From Methanobacteriota archaeon (GTDB lineage: Archaea > Halobacteriota > Halobacteria > Halobacteriales > Halalkalicoccaceae): DNA of 14,329 nt. A program made the position numbers and the translations under genes. Under the pieces are notes generated by a model. It ran no database searches and was not told the origin of the DNA. It saw only the letters and a program-made list of their open reading frames with translations. Shown here piece after piece: positions 1-6,602 of this stretch (its first letter is position 1; each line of letters opens with the position of its first letter). Location: contig JADFQH010000039.1 of NCBI GenBank assembly GCA_022561895.1, forward strand, positions 1 to 14,329, read 5' to 3'.

Positions 1-42
1 ACCAACCGGGGCTCCCGCCGACCGGTCGGCGGCCGGCCCACC

Positions 43-89
43 CATTGTGATCAAGCCGCCTCATTGTGATCAAGCCTCCTCACTGTGAT
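43..89. repeat. Tandem direct repeat, 19-bp period
   Basis: Two near-identical 19-bp units lie at 43-61 and 62-80 (CATTGTGATCAAGCCKCCT, one base different). They are followed directly by the first nine bases of a third, diverged unit (CACTGTGAT, 81-89). The core TGTGATCA is itself near-palindromic. Function unknown; it could be a protein-binding array or the edge of a mobile or interspersed repeat. Confidence 0.6.
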
Positions 90-96
90 AATTAAA

Positions 97-166
97 TGGT
101 GTCTGACACCAATTTATCCAATTTATCTATTTGAAACGAAACAACAAAAGAACACTGTCAGACACT
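97..166. repeat. Palindrome plus inverted copy (GGTGTCTGACACC type)
   Basis: Positions 97-111 read TGGTGTCTGACACCA, a perfect palindrome around T104. A 10-bp part (GTGTCTGACA, 99-108) recurs in inverted orientation at 156-165. The 47 bases between are AT-rich. From memory, this palindrome recurs in intergenic and IS-flanking repeats of many proteobacteria, which fits the bacterial origin of the left segment. No transposase gene is visible beside it. Confidence 0.5.
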
Positions 167-288
167 ATTTTCGATGTTTTCTTGGTGCGCCGGGGCGCCA
201 GCGCCTCTGCCCCGCGGAGCCATTCAGATCACGAACGGCCGCCGGGACGGTCCCGCCCGTCAGGCGAAACCCGCCATGTTTCTGGTGA

Positions 289-792
289 TCAGACGGCGAG
301 GGGGCGGTGCATGAAGTAGGTTCCGGGCTCGGCGCCGGCGGGCAGCGGGCCGGGGTCGAAGGGCTCGAGGCCGTCGAAGACGACGCTGGTCACCACGATC
401 CCCTCGGGCCTGACCAGTCGCGGCATGAAGGGCACGATGGTGGCGGCGACGCGGGCGTTGAGCGCCCGGTCGAAGCCGCCCACGTCGGCGTGCAGCAAGG
501 CCACCCGGCCGGCGAAGCGTTCGACCGCGCGCGGCAGGGTGTCGGCGATGTCGCCGAGGAACAAATGGTCGTCGTCGGGCACGCAGTCGGGATGGGCGGC
601 GATCTCGCGCTCGAAGACGTAGATGTCGCGGCCCGGCAGGATCTGGCGCAGGTGGTCGTAGGTGCGCCCGTTGCCGAGCCCGAGTTCGAACACCGGCCCC
701 GGCAGATCGGCGATCATCCTGGCGCCAAGCTCGAGGCAGGCGCGGCAGGCCGCGAGGCGGCCGATGGCCTTCTCCAGGCGGCTGACAGCCAT
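289..792 (-). CDS. Small class I SAM-dependent methyltransferase
   Basis: A complete 167-residue protein. Residues 36-45 (ELGLGNGRTY) form the glycine-rich SAM-binding motif I, preceded by an N-terminal helix (SRLEKAIGRLAACRACLE). An acidic end of the second strand (YVFERE, about 58-63) and a later LLHADVGG follow, as in the compact methyltransferase family Pfam calls Methyltransf_17, which is about this length. The acceptor substrate is unknown. ATG at 792 is chosen over GTG at 801 because the AAGGAG ribosome-binding site (801-806) sits eight bases before the ATG and overlaps the GTG. It starts 18 bases after the ATPase gene ends, so the two are co-transcribed. The family call comes from motif memory and is fairly secure; the biological role is not. 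Confidence 0.75.
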   Translation of the reverse strand: MAVSRLEKAIGRLAACRACLELGARMIADLPGPVFELGLGNGRTYDHLRQILPGRDIYVFEREIAAHPDCVPDDDHLFLGDIADTLPRAVERFAGRVALLHADVGGFDRALNARVAATIVPFMPRLVRPEGIVVTSVVFDGLEPFDPGPLPAGAEPGTYFMHRPLAV

Positions 793-800
793 TATCCCCA

Positions 801-806
801 CTCCTT
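801..806 (-). promoter_or_regulatory. Shine-Dalgarno site (AAGGAG) that sets the methyltransferase start
   Basis: On the minus strand AAGGAG lies eight bases before the ATG at 792, in the 18-base gap after the ATPase stop codon. It is a typical bacterial ribosome-binding site and rules out the upstream GTG at 801, which it overlaps. Confidence 0.7.
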
Positions 807-810
807 GGTA

Positions 811-2139
811 TTACTTGCGGCCGATCAGCATGAAGCGCGTGGTGCGCTTGAGCTTGAGCGCGCCGCTATAGAGCCGCTCGGCCATGGGCGCCTGGGCCTC
901 GAAGGCGGCCAGGTCGGCATGACAGTTGACGTGCACGTCGACGTGAAACATGTCGTTCGACTGGAGCGCCAGCAGGGTGCCGGCGGGCACCACGTCGTAC
1001 CACTCGGCGAAGCGCGCGAGGTGCTCGCAACTGGTGTTCAGCAGGGTATCGGGCGTCGCCTCGACGACCCGCGGCGCGCCGTCGGGGCCAGCGCATTCAA
1101 AGCGGCTCGCGCGGTAATCGATATCGTACATGTCGGCGGTCACCGCCTTGAAGCGCCCGGCCTCGAGGTGGGTGCCGTTCATGGTGTCGGCGACGGCCTC
1201 CGACATGTCCAGCCCGTCCGCGGCCGGCTCGAGGATGTTCCGCACCATCAACACCTTCGCCCGCGGCACGTCATGCGTGAACGCGGTTACATAGTCGTCC
1301 GCCGGCTCCATGACCACTTGCGCCGGGGTGCCCAGTTGGACGATCTCGCCGTCCTTCATGATGGCGATTCGGTCGGCGAGCCTGAGGGCCTCGAGGAAGT
1401 CGTGGGTGATGAACACGATGGTTTTGTGCAACAGGCGTTGCAAGCGCAGGAACTCGTCCTGCATCTGCCGGCGGATCAGGGGGTCGAGGGCGCTGAAGGG
1501 CTCGTCCAGGAGCCAGATCTCCGGCTCCACGGCGAGGCTGCGGGCAATCCCGACGCGTTGCTGCTGGCCGCCGGAGAGCTCGCGCGGGAAGCTCGCCTCG
1601 CGGCCCTCGAGGCCGACCAGCTCGATTATCTCCATCGCGCGCTTGACGCGCTCCTCGCGCGCAACGCCTTGAACCTTGAGTGGGAAGGCCACGTTGTCGA
1701 CAACGTTCAGGTGGGGAAGGAGGCCGAAGTTCTGGAACACCATCCCCATCTTGTGGCGGCGAAGATCGATGAGTTCCTTGCTGGACGCCTTCAGGAGATC
1801 CTGGCCGTCGAACACGACCCGCCCGGCCGTCGGTTCGACCAAGCGCGAGAGACACCGGACCACCGTCGATTTGCCGGAGCCTGAGAGGCCCATGATGACG
1901 AAGATTTCGCCTTCGTGGACATCGAAGCTGACGTCGCAGACGGCGGCGATGTGGTCTGCCGCCCGGATGCGGCGGATAAGCTCACCCCGGTCGCCCCGTT
2001 GGCGGGCGCTTTGCTCACCGGCGAAAAACCGGTGTGACTCGGGGCCGTACACTTTCCAAAGGTTGCGGCAGAATAGCTTCACCCGCCCTCCCGCCTGGTC
2101 ACCTCCGGTCGTGTTCGGCGGTTTCACTTCATCGGGCAT
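811..2139 (-). CDS. Glycine betaine/proline-type ABC transporter ATPase fused to a methyltransferase-like C-terminal half
   Basis: A 442-residue protein. Residues 20-300 are a ProV/OpuAA-like ATPase that would energise osmoprotectant uptake at the inner membrane: Walker A GLSGSGKS (84-91), Q-loop Q136, signature LSGGQQQR (188-195), Walker B WLLDEP (209-214), H-loop H246. ProV proteins usually continue into two CBS domains after VPRAKVL (291-297). Here residues from about 312 read instead like the second half of a class I methyltransferase: AVADTMN, RFKAVTADMYDIDY (329-342), NTSCEHL (368-374), LQSND (392-396), HVNC (403-406), TRFMLIG (434-440). The SAM-binding Gly loop that should precede them is absent. 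A permease gene (ProW) would be expected next but is missing. The fusion is in frame, so it could be a real hybrid, a deletion joint or a chimeric sequence. Start is uncertain: ATG 2139 has only a weak ribosome-binding site; GTG 2082 (residue 20) lies just after GGGAGGG. Confidence 0.8.
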   Translation of the reverse strand: MPDEVKPPNTTGGDQAGGRVKLFCRNLWKVYGPESHRFFAGEQSARQRGDRGELIRRIRAADHIAAVCDVSFDVHEGEIFVIMGLSGSGKSTVVRCLSRLVEPTAGRVVFDGQDLLKASSKELIDLRRHKMGMVFQNFGLLPHLNVVDNVAFPLKVQGVAREERVKRAMEIIELVGLEGREASFPRELSGGQQQRVGIARSLAVEPEIWLLDEPFSALDPLIRRQMQDEFLRLQRLLHKTIVFITHDFLEALRLADRIAIMKDGEIVQLGTPAQVVMEPADDYVTAFTHDVPRAKVLMVRNILEPAADGLDMSEAVADTMNGTHLEAGRFKAVTADMYDIDYRASRFECAGPDGAPRVVEATPDTLLNTSCEHLARFAEWYDVVPAGTLLALQSNDMFHVDVHVNCHADLAAFEAQAPMAERLYSGALKLKRTTRFMLIGRK

Positions 2140-2214
2140 CTCGCTCAGACGAACCAGGGCGCGGAATGAATCCGGTGAAGCCAGCCGTCGGCTCGGCGCC
2201 GCCGGTTATGGCTG

Positions 2215-2574
2215 TTACATCAATGCGTCCTTAACCCAAGGCTTCCAGCGCGCCTCGTTCTCGTCCAGCCATTCTTGGACAACTTCCACCAAGTCTCTGC
2301 CGTCGACGTCGATCGCCTTCATCATCGGGTTCTGGTCATCGTTGGTGAGCGTGTAGTTCTGCAGGAGCCGGTAGGCGGCCGGCCATTTATCCTTCATGCC
2401 GCTCCAGATCATCTTCTTAATGTAGCCGCGCTCCCAATCACAGTCGTACGTCGCATCCGGGTTGAGGCCCCACGAGGGATCGTCGTAGCAGCCCTTCGCG
2501 TACGGCGGCAAGGCCAGGACTTTCATGTCGTAGTTGGCGTGCAGCCAGTGCGGCTTCCAGAACATCATGATCGG
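2215..2574 (-). pseudogene. Glycine betaine-binding protein, C-terminal fragment (OpuAC/ProX type)
   Basis: Only the last 119 residues remain. They read as the end of a substrate-binding protein for betaine-like compounds: PIMMFWKPHW (the Trp-rich ligand-cage strand), then HANYDMKVLALPPY, later AYRLLQNYTLTNDDQNPMM, and a closing helix DLVEVVQEWLDENEARWKPWV. The normal protein is about 300 residues with a signal peptide; that N-terminal part, which would lie to the right, is replaced at 2574 by haloarchaeal sequence. The frame stays open to 2802, but those extra residues are the antisense of the permease gene and are not real. It precedes the ATPase gene by 75 bases on the same strand, as expected for one uptake operon. 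Identification is confident; why it is broken is not settled. Confidence 0.8.
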
Positions 2575-2578
2575 GGCC
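2572..2578. other. Breakpoint joining bacterial and haloarchaeal DNA
   Basis: To the left, minus-strand coding for a bacterial betaine-binding protein holds up to the Pro codon at 2572-2574. To the right, plus-strand coding for a haloarchaeal amino-acid permease is recognisable from the Ala-Glu codons at 2576-2581. Both genes are cut internally at this point. No transposase, integrase, tRNA or long repeat is visible within several hundred bases. Confidence 0.75.
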
Positions 2579-4363
2579 GAAACCGTCGTGATCCTGATCT
2601 TCCTCGCAGTTAGTTTCTTCTTCATCGAACCGGCAAACCTCGATCCCTTCGCCCCGACGGGTCCGAGCGGTATTATCGCGACCACGGGACTGGTCTTCGT
2701 CACCTTCCTCGGCTTCGAGATTATCGCCACCGTTGCGGAGGAAGTGAAGAACCCGGCCCGGAACATCCCGCTGACGATGATCCTCTCTGTAGTCTCGGTC
2801 ACGATCCTCTACATGGTCGTCATGGTCGTGAGCACCGGCGTCGTTCCGTTCGACGCGCTCGGGGATTCGCTCGTCCCGGTCTCGGACGTTGCGGAGATCT
2901 CGATGGGGACCCCCGGCGTGATCGCGATCGTTTCGGCGGCGGTGATCGCGGCAATTTCGAGTTCGAACTCCTCGATTCTCGCGGCCGCCCGCGTCGTCTT
3001 CGCGATGGGGCGGGATAACCTGATGAGCGACTGGCTGAACCAGACCCACAGCCGGTTTTACACGCCTCATCGGGCGGTAATGGCAACCGGCGCGATCACC
3101 GCCCTCCTCGTGCTTGCCGGACTCTACGTCGAGGCGATCATCGAAATACTGGCGGAGGTGGCGAGCTTCAGCTTCCTCGTCTCCTATGCGCTCGTCCACG
3201 TCGCGGTCGTCGTTATTCGACGAGCCGATCCCGAAAACTACGAGCCCTCCTTCGAGATCCCCGGCCCGCTGTACCCGGCGGTCCCCGTACTGGGAATCCT
3301 CCTCTCGCTCGTCGTCATCACGCAGATGGAGATGGTCGTCATCGGGATCGGGCTTGGGATCGTCGTCCTCGGTGCGCTGTGGTATCTGCTGTACGTGAGA
3401 AATCGGGGTGTCGAGGACAGCCTCATGGGCGAGGCGATCGTTGCCGATCCGGGCGGACCGGCGGACCCGGACACCTACCGGGTCGTCGTCCCGATCGCGA
3501 ATCCCGAAACCCAGAAGGGGCTGTTGAAACTCGCTGCGGCCAGCGCACAGAGCCACACCGAGGCGGAGACGCCGGAGATCGTCGCGGTCAACGTGCTTCA
3601 GGTCCCCTCACAGACCTCCCTCCAGCAGAAACTCCAGTTCGAAGAGGAGCGCGTCGAGACCCAGCGCAAGCTGCTCGAAAGCGCACGGGAGGCCGCCGCC
3701 GAGATGAACGTCAGCCTCAGAACCCGAGCGATCGTCGGCCGGAGTGCAGAACAGGTGATCCTCGACGTTATCGAGGACGAACACGCCGATCAGATCCTCA
3801 TCGGCTCTCATCGGCCCGAAAGCAGGCGTCAGCACGTCTTCGGCTCGAAGCTCGATTCCGTCCTCAAGAACGCACCCTGCGAGGTGACGATGGTCGATCT
3901 CGCGAGCGAGAAGATCGGCACCCCGGTCGCGCTCGCGGGGCCCGGTCCGCACACGCCCGTCGCCGCACGCCGCGCCTTCGAGTTCGCAACGGTCGACGGG
4001 ACGACTCCCACGCTACTCAACGTCCAGCAGCCCGCGGACGAATGGGACGAGGAGCCCGAACCCATTGAACGAGGCGAGACAATGATCGAGGAGATCGCGG
4101 AGGAGGCGGGTCTCGAACCCGACGACTACGAGACCGAGGTGATCGTCGATGACGATATCGAGTCCGCGATACTCGGAGCGGTGGATAAGTACAACACGGT
4201 CTGTATCGGCGTCTCGGAAAAGCGGTCGGTGTCCCGGATCATGTTCGGATCGATCGCAGAACGGGTCGGACGGGAGGCTCGGAGCAACGTCGCGATGATA
4301 CGCGGGCGCTACGACACCCGCAGGACCGTCCGCGAAGCGATCAGCTCCCGGCTGTCGGACTGA
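2576..4363 (+). pseudogene. APC-family amino-acid permease with two C-terminal Usp domains, 5'-truncated
   Basis: The surviving 595 residues begin inside the membrane domain. About eight membrane segments remain, including the APC hallmark GFEIIATVAEEVKNPARNIP (residues about 46-65) and ISSSNSSILAAARVVFAMGRD (about 127-147). The first four or so helices of the usual twelve, with the start codon, are lost at the 2575 breakpoint. After the last helix (WYLLYVRN) come two cytosolic universal-stress-protein domains, about 301-440 and 447-580. Each keeps a C-terminal FGS segment (HVFGSKLDSVL; IMFGSIAERVG), but the GxxG part of the ATP loop is altered in both (GSHRPES, GVSEKRS), so ATP binding is doubtful. 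Permease-Usp fusions are common in haloarchaea, where the Usp part is presumed to sense or regulate. Substrate unknown. As it stands the gene has no proper start and is probably not made in full. Confidence 0.8.
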
Positions 4364-4485
4364 ACGAAGCCGGACGACGAACAGCGACACGGTCGGGATG
4401 GATCTACTTGAGCATGGAGGACGAATCGTATTCGAAAGCAAACGATGTGTGAACCGATAGCGACCCCGAGTAGGGAACAAGAGCG

Positions 4486-4677
4486 ATGAGGCGGCATCTA
4501 CAGTCAGCGAGGCCCTTAGAAAGCGTCTTGCTGATCGTGTTATTCTGGACCGGGCTCGGTTGGATCTTGGTCAACCGGACGATCATCCCGAACGAGGTCT
4601 TCGTCGTCGGATCGATAGCGCTCGCCCTTATCGTCGTTTGGATTACTCGTCGGATCCTGTCCGACTACGGCGAGTAG
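4486..4677 (+). CDS. Small two-helix membrane protein
   Basis: A 63-residue protein not recognised as any named family. Two hydrophobic stretches, about residues 13-29 (VLLIVLFWTGLGWILVN) and 37-53 (EVFVVGSIALALIVVWI), are joined by a short polar turn (RTIIPN) and flanked by Arg-rich ends, as in a hairpin integral membrane protein. It lies 122 bases after the permease-Usp gene and 239 bases before the first antiporter, on the same strand. The N-terminus MRRHLQSARPLES is basic, which would place it inside. It could be an accessory subunit of a neighbouring transporter, but nothing in the sequence proves this. The hydrophobicity pattern argues for a real gene. Confidence 0.55.
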   Translation: MRRHLQSARPLESVLLIVLFWTGLGWILVNRTIIPNEVFVVGSIALALIVVWITRRILSDYGE

Positions 4678-4890
4678 CTCGGCGAGTCGGGAATCAGTGC
4701 TGTACGGCACTGGAAAGACGAACGGACGTAGAGAGTCATTGCGGTCTCACCACCGAATGACCGGTGTGGACTGATTGGCCTGAGGAATCTCCGGTTAGCT
4801 ACGGAGAACCGCTACTCGCGATCGGGGGTGGTTCGCGACCGACACCAACGATGGAAACGGGAGATGAACAGCCACATAACCAATGGGGGG

Positions 4891-4906
4891 GCTATATGGA
4901 TATAGA
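4891..4906 (+). promoter_or_regulatory. Candidate archaeal TATA box for the first antiporter module
   Basis: An AT-rich island (CTATATGG then ATATAG) stands out in GC-rich DNA about 20-25 bases before the ATG at 4917. That is the distance expected for a leaderless haloarchaeal transcript. The remaining intergenic stretch 4678-4890 holds only a small hairpin (TCTCCG at 4788-4793 pairing with CGGAGA at 4802-4807) and nothing else I can name. Confidence 0.4.
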
Positions 4907-4916
4907 GAAGTGAGTA

Positions 4917-6602
4917 ATGGTCGAAACAGTCGCGCTGGCGACGGATTTCGCGCTCATCATCGGCGTTGCAGTGTCGTTGAGCTACGTTGCACGGCTGACA
5001 GGCCAGCCGATCCTGATCGCATATCTCCTCACGGGCCTGCTCGTTGGGCCGGTCCTTCTGGGAGTCGTCATCGAAACCGAACTCATCGACCTGATGGCCG
5101 AACTCGGGCTTGGATTTCTGCTCTTTCTGATCGGCCTGCGCATGCAGATCGACGAGATTCGAGAGATCTTTCGACCCATTCTCAATCTCACGATCCTCGG
5201 GACGGTTTTGCAGACCCTATTAGGTCTGCTCATCGCTGTAGTCTTTGGCTTCTCGTTGACCGAAATCATCGTGATTGGACTCGCCTCGGTGTTCGGTGCG
5301 ACCCCGATCATCGTGAAACTGCTCGCCGACAATGATCAGATCGATACGCTGCCGGGTCGAATCGATGTCGGCGTGCTAGTTGTTCAGAACGTTTATCTCG
5401 TTCTCCTGCTCGCGCTCTTCGGAGCAGGGTCGCTCGATAGCCCCCTCGGAGTTGCCACCAGCATCCTAACAGTGTTCGTCCTCGTCGGCGCGATCGGGGC
5501 GTTTGCGTATCTCTCTGCACGATACGTCCTCCCGAACCTGATCCACTCGGTCGCCGATAACGACGAGGTGTTCTTCGTCGTCGGAATCGCGTGGACGTTT
5601 CTCTTCATCGTCGGCGCGGAAGAACTCGGTCTCTCGATCGAGATGGGTGCATTCCTGGCAGGGATCAGCCTCGCACAGGTCCCCCAGAGCGCGGAGCTCG
5701 CAGAACAGGTTCAGCCGATCACGGACTTCTTCATGATGGTGTTTTTCACGAGCATCGGTCTCCAACTCGAAGCCGACCAGCTGCTCGCCTTCTGGGTCGA
5801 GGCGCTCGTCGCCTCCGGCGTGCTGATGGCAGCGAACTTCGTTGGCTTCGCGCTACTCATCTACCGGGAGGGGTTTTCGCCCGAGACCTCGTTTGTCGGC
5901 AGCCTCAACATGGTCCAACTCAGCGAGTTCTCCCTCGTTCTCGGCTCGCTTGCGGTCGCCCAAGGCTTCGTCGGTACCGAAGTGCTCGGCTATCTGAGCC
6001 TTCTTGCGATCGTGACGATGAGCCTTTCGACGTACTTCATCAACTACAACTACGAACTCTATCGGCGTGTGGAGCCGTATCTGGATCGCTTTGCCAGAGA
6101 AGACGATCACACGATGGAGATGACGACTCGGGAGGATCACGCCGTCGTCATCGGCCACGATGACGTGACGAGCGACGTGCTGCCGGTACTCAGCAGGGGG
6201 TTTCGGGATGTCGTGATCATCGATCGAAATCAGGAGTACCTCCACCAGCTCGATGAGACCGAGTACGATCTCATCCATGGTGATTTCAGCCATACCGAAC
6301 ACCGGAACGCGGCCAACCTCGGGCGTGCGGCGTTCGTCCTCAGTTCGTCCGTCCAGCCTGAAGTCAACCGCACGCTGCTCGAAGAGGTGAACGACGAGGC
6401 GACCGTCCTCGTCGAGGCCGAGCGGATCGAGGACGCCTTCGACCTCTACGAGCGCGGGGCGGACTACGTCATCGTGAGCACGGTGCTGGCGCGCGAGATG
6501 ATCGACGAACACCTCCGTCAGTACCTCACCGACCACGAGGCGTTCATGGACGTGCGCGATCGGGATATCGGTCACATGTTGTGGAGGATCGGCGATGACT
6601 GA
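4917..6602 (+). CDS. CPA2 cation:proton antiporter, type A subunit of module 1 (A1)
   Basis: A 561-residue protein: about 12 membrane helices (residues 5-375) of the KefB/KefC Na+/H+ exchanger fold, then a TrkA-N/RCK-like cytosolic domain (about 407-545). Family landmarks are GFLLFLIGL (66-74), FGATPIIVKLL (126-136), GAFLAGISLAQ (244-254), FFTSIGLQ (276-283) and LSEFSLVLG (335-343). Key residues are changed. The membrane Gln-Asp pair of KefC-like proteins is Gln157-Asn158; the usual acidic residue after GL in the early helix is Arg75; and the Rossmann GxGxxG is GHDDVT (413-418), which is unlikely to bind NAD or other nucleotides normally. Its last eight bases overlap the start of the B1 gene. 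It may be a regulatory or structural partner of B1 rather than a transporter itself. The paralogue A2 keeps Gln-Asp. Confidence 0.85.
   Translation: MVETVALATDFALIIGVAVSLSYVARLTGQPILIAYLLTGLLVGPVLLGVVIETELIDLMAELGLGFLLFLIGLRMQIDEIREIFRPILNLTILGTVLQTLLGLLIAVVFGFSLTEIIVIGLASVFGATPIIVKLLADNDQIDTLPGRIDVGVLVVQNVYLVLLLALFGAGSLDSPLGVATSILTVFVLVGAIGAFAYLSARYVLPNLIHSVADNDEVFFVVGIAWTFLFIVGAEELGLSIEMGAFLAGISLAQVPQSAELAEQVQPITDFFMMVFFTSIGLQLEADQLLAFWVEALVASGVLMAANFVGFALLIYREGFSPETSFVGSLNMVQLSEFSLVLGSLAVAQGFVGTEVLGYLSLLAIVTMSLSTYFINYNYELYRRVEPYLDRFAREDDHTMEMTTREDHAVVIGHDDVTSDVLPVLSRGFRDVVIIDRNQEYLHQLDETEYDLIHGDFSHTEHRNAANLGRAAFVLSSSVQPEVNRTLLEEVNDEATVLVEAERIEDAFDLYERGADYVIVSTVLAREMIDEHLRQYLTDHEAFMDVRDRDIGHMLWRIGDD

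Larger units (their letters stand above)
1..288. other. Gene-free left end with short repeats
   Basis: No convincing gene is seen here. The stretch begins GC-rich, turns AT-rich between about 60 and 180, then becomes GC-rich again. It holds a 19-bp tandem repeat and a 15-bp palindrome with a partial inverted copy, annotated separately. Short open frames on the plus strand lack a ribosome-binding site and any recognisable protein features. It lies downstream of the minus-strand methyltransferase gene, so it is the 3' flank of that operon. I see no hairpin followed by a T-run that would make a clear terminator. Confidence 0.5.

Noticed and set aside
307..1884. Long plus-strand open frame of 525 codons
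   Set aside because: It is antisense to the methyltransferase and ATPase genes, which have clear motifs. Its product is His/Gly/Val-rich with no domain; it is a by-product of GC-rich coding on the other strand.
2575..2802. N-terminal extension of the betaine-binding fragment to an ATG-like start at 2802
   Set aside because: These residues are the reverse of the haloarchaeal permease coding sequence and show no signal peptide or binding-protein features.
2438..3556. Minus-strand open frame of 372 codons across the breakpoint
   Set aside because: It is antisense to the permease and out of frame with the betaine-binding fragment; its Arg/Asp-rich low-complexity product is typical of shadow frames.
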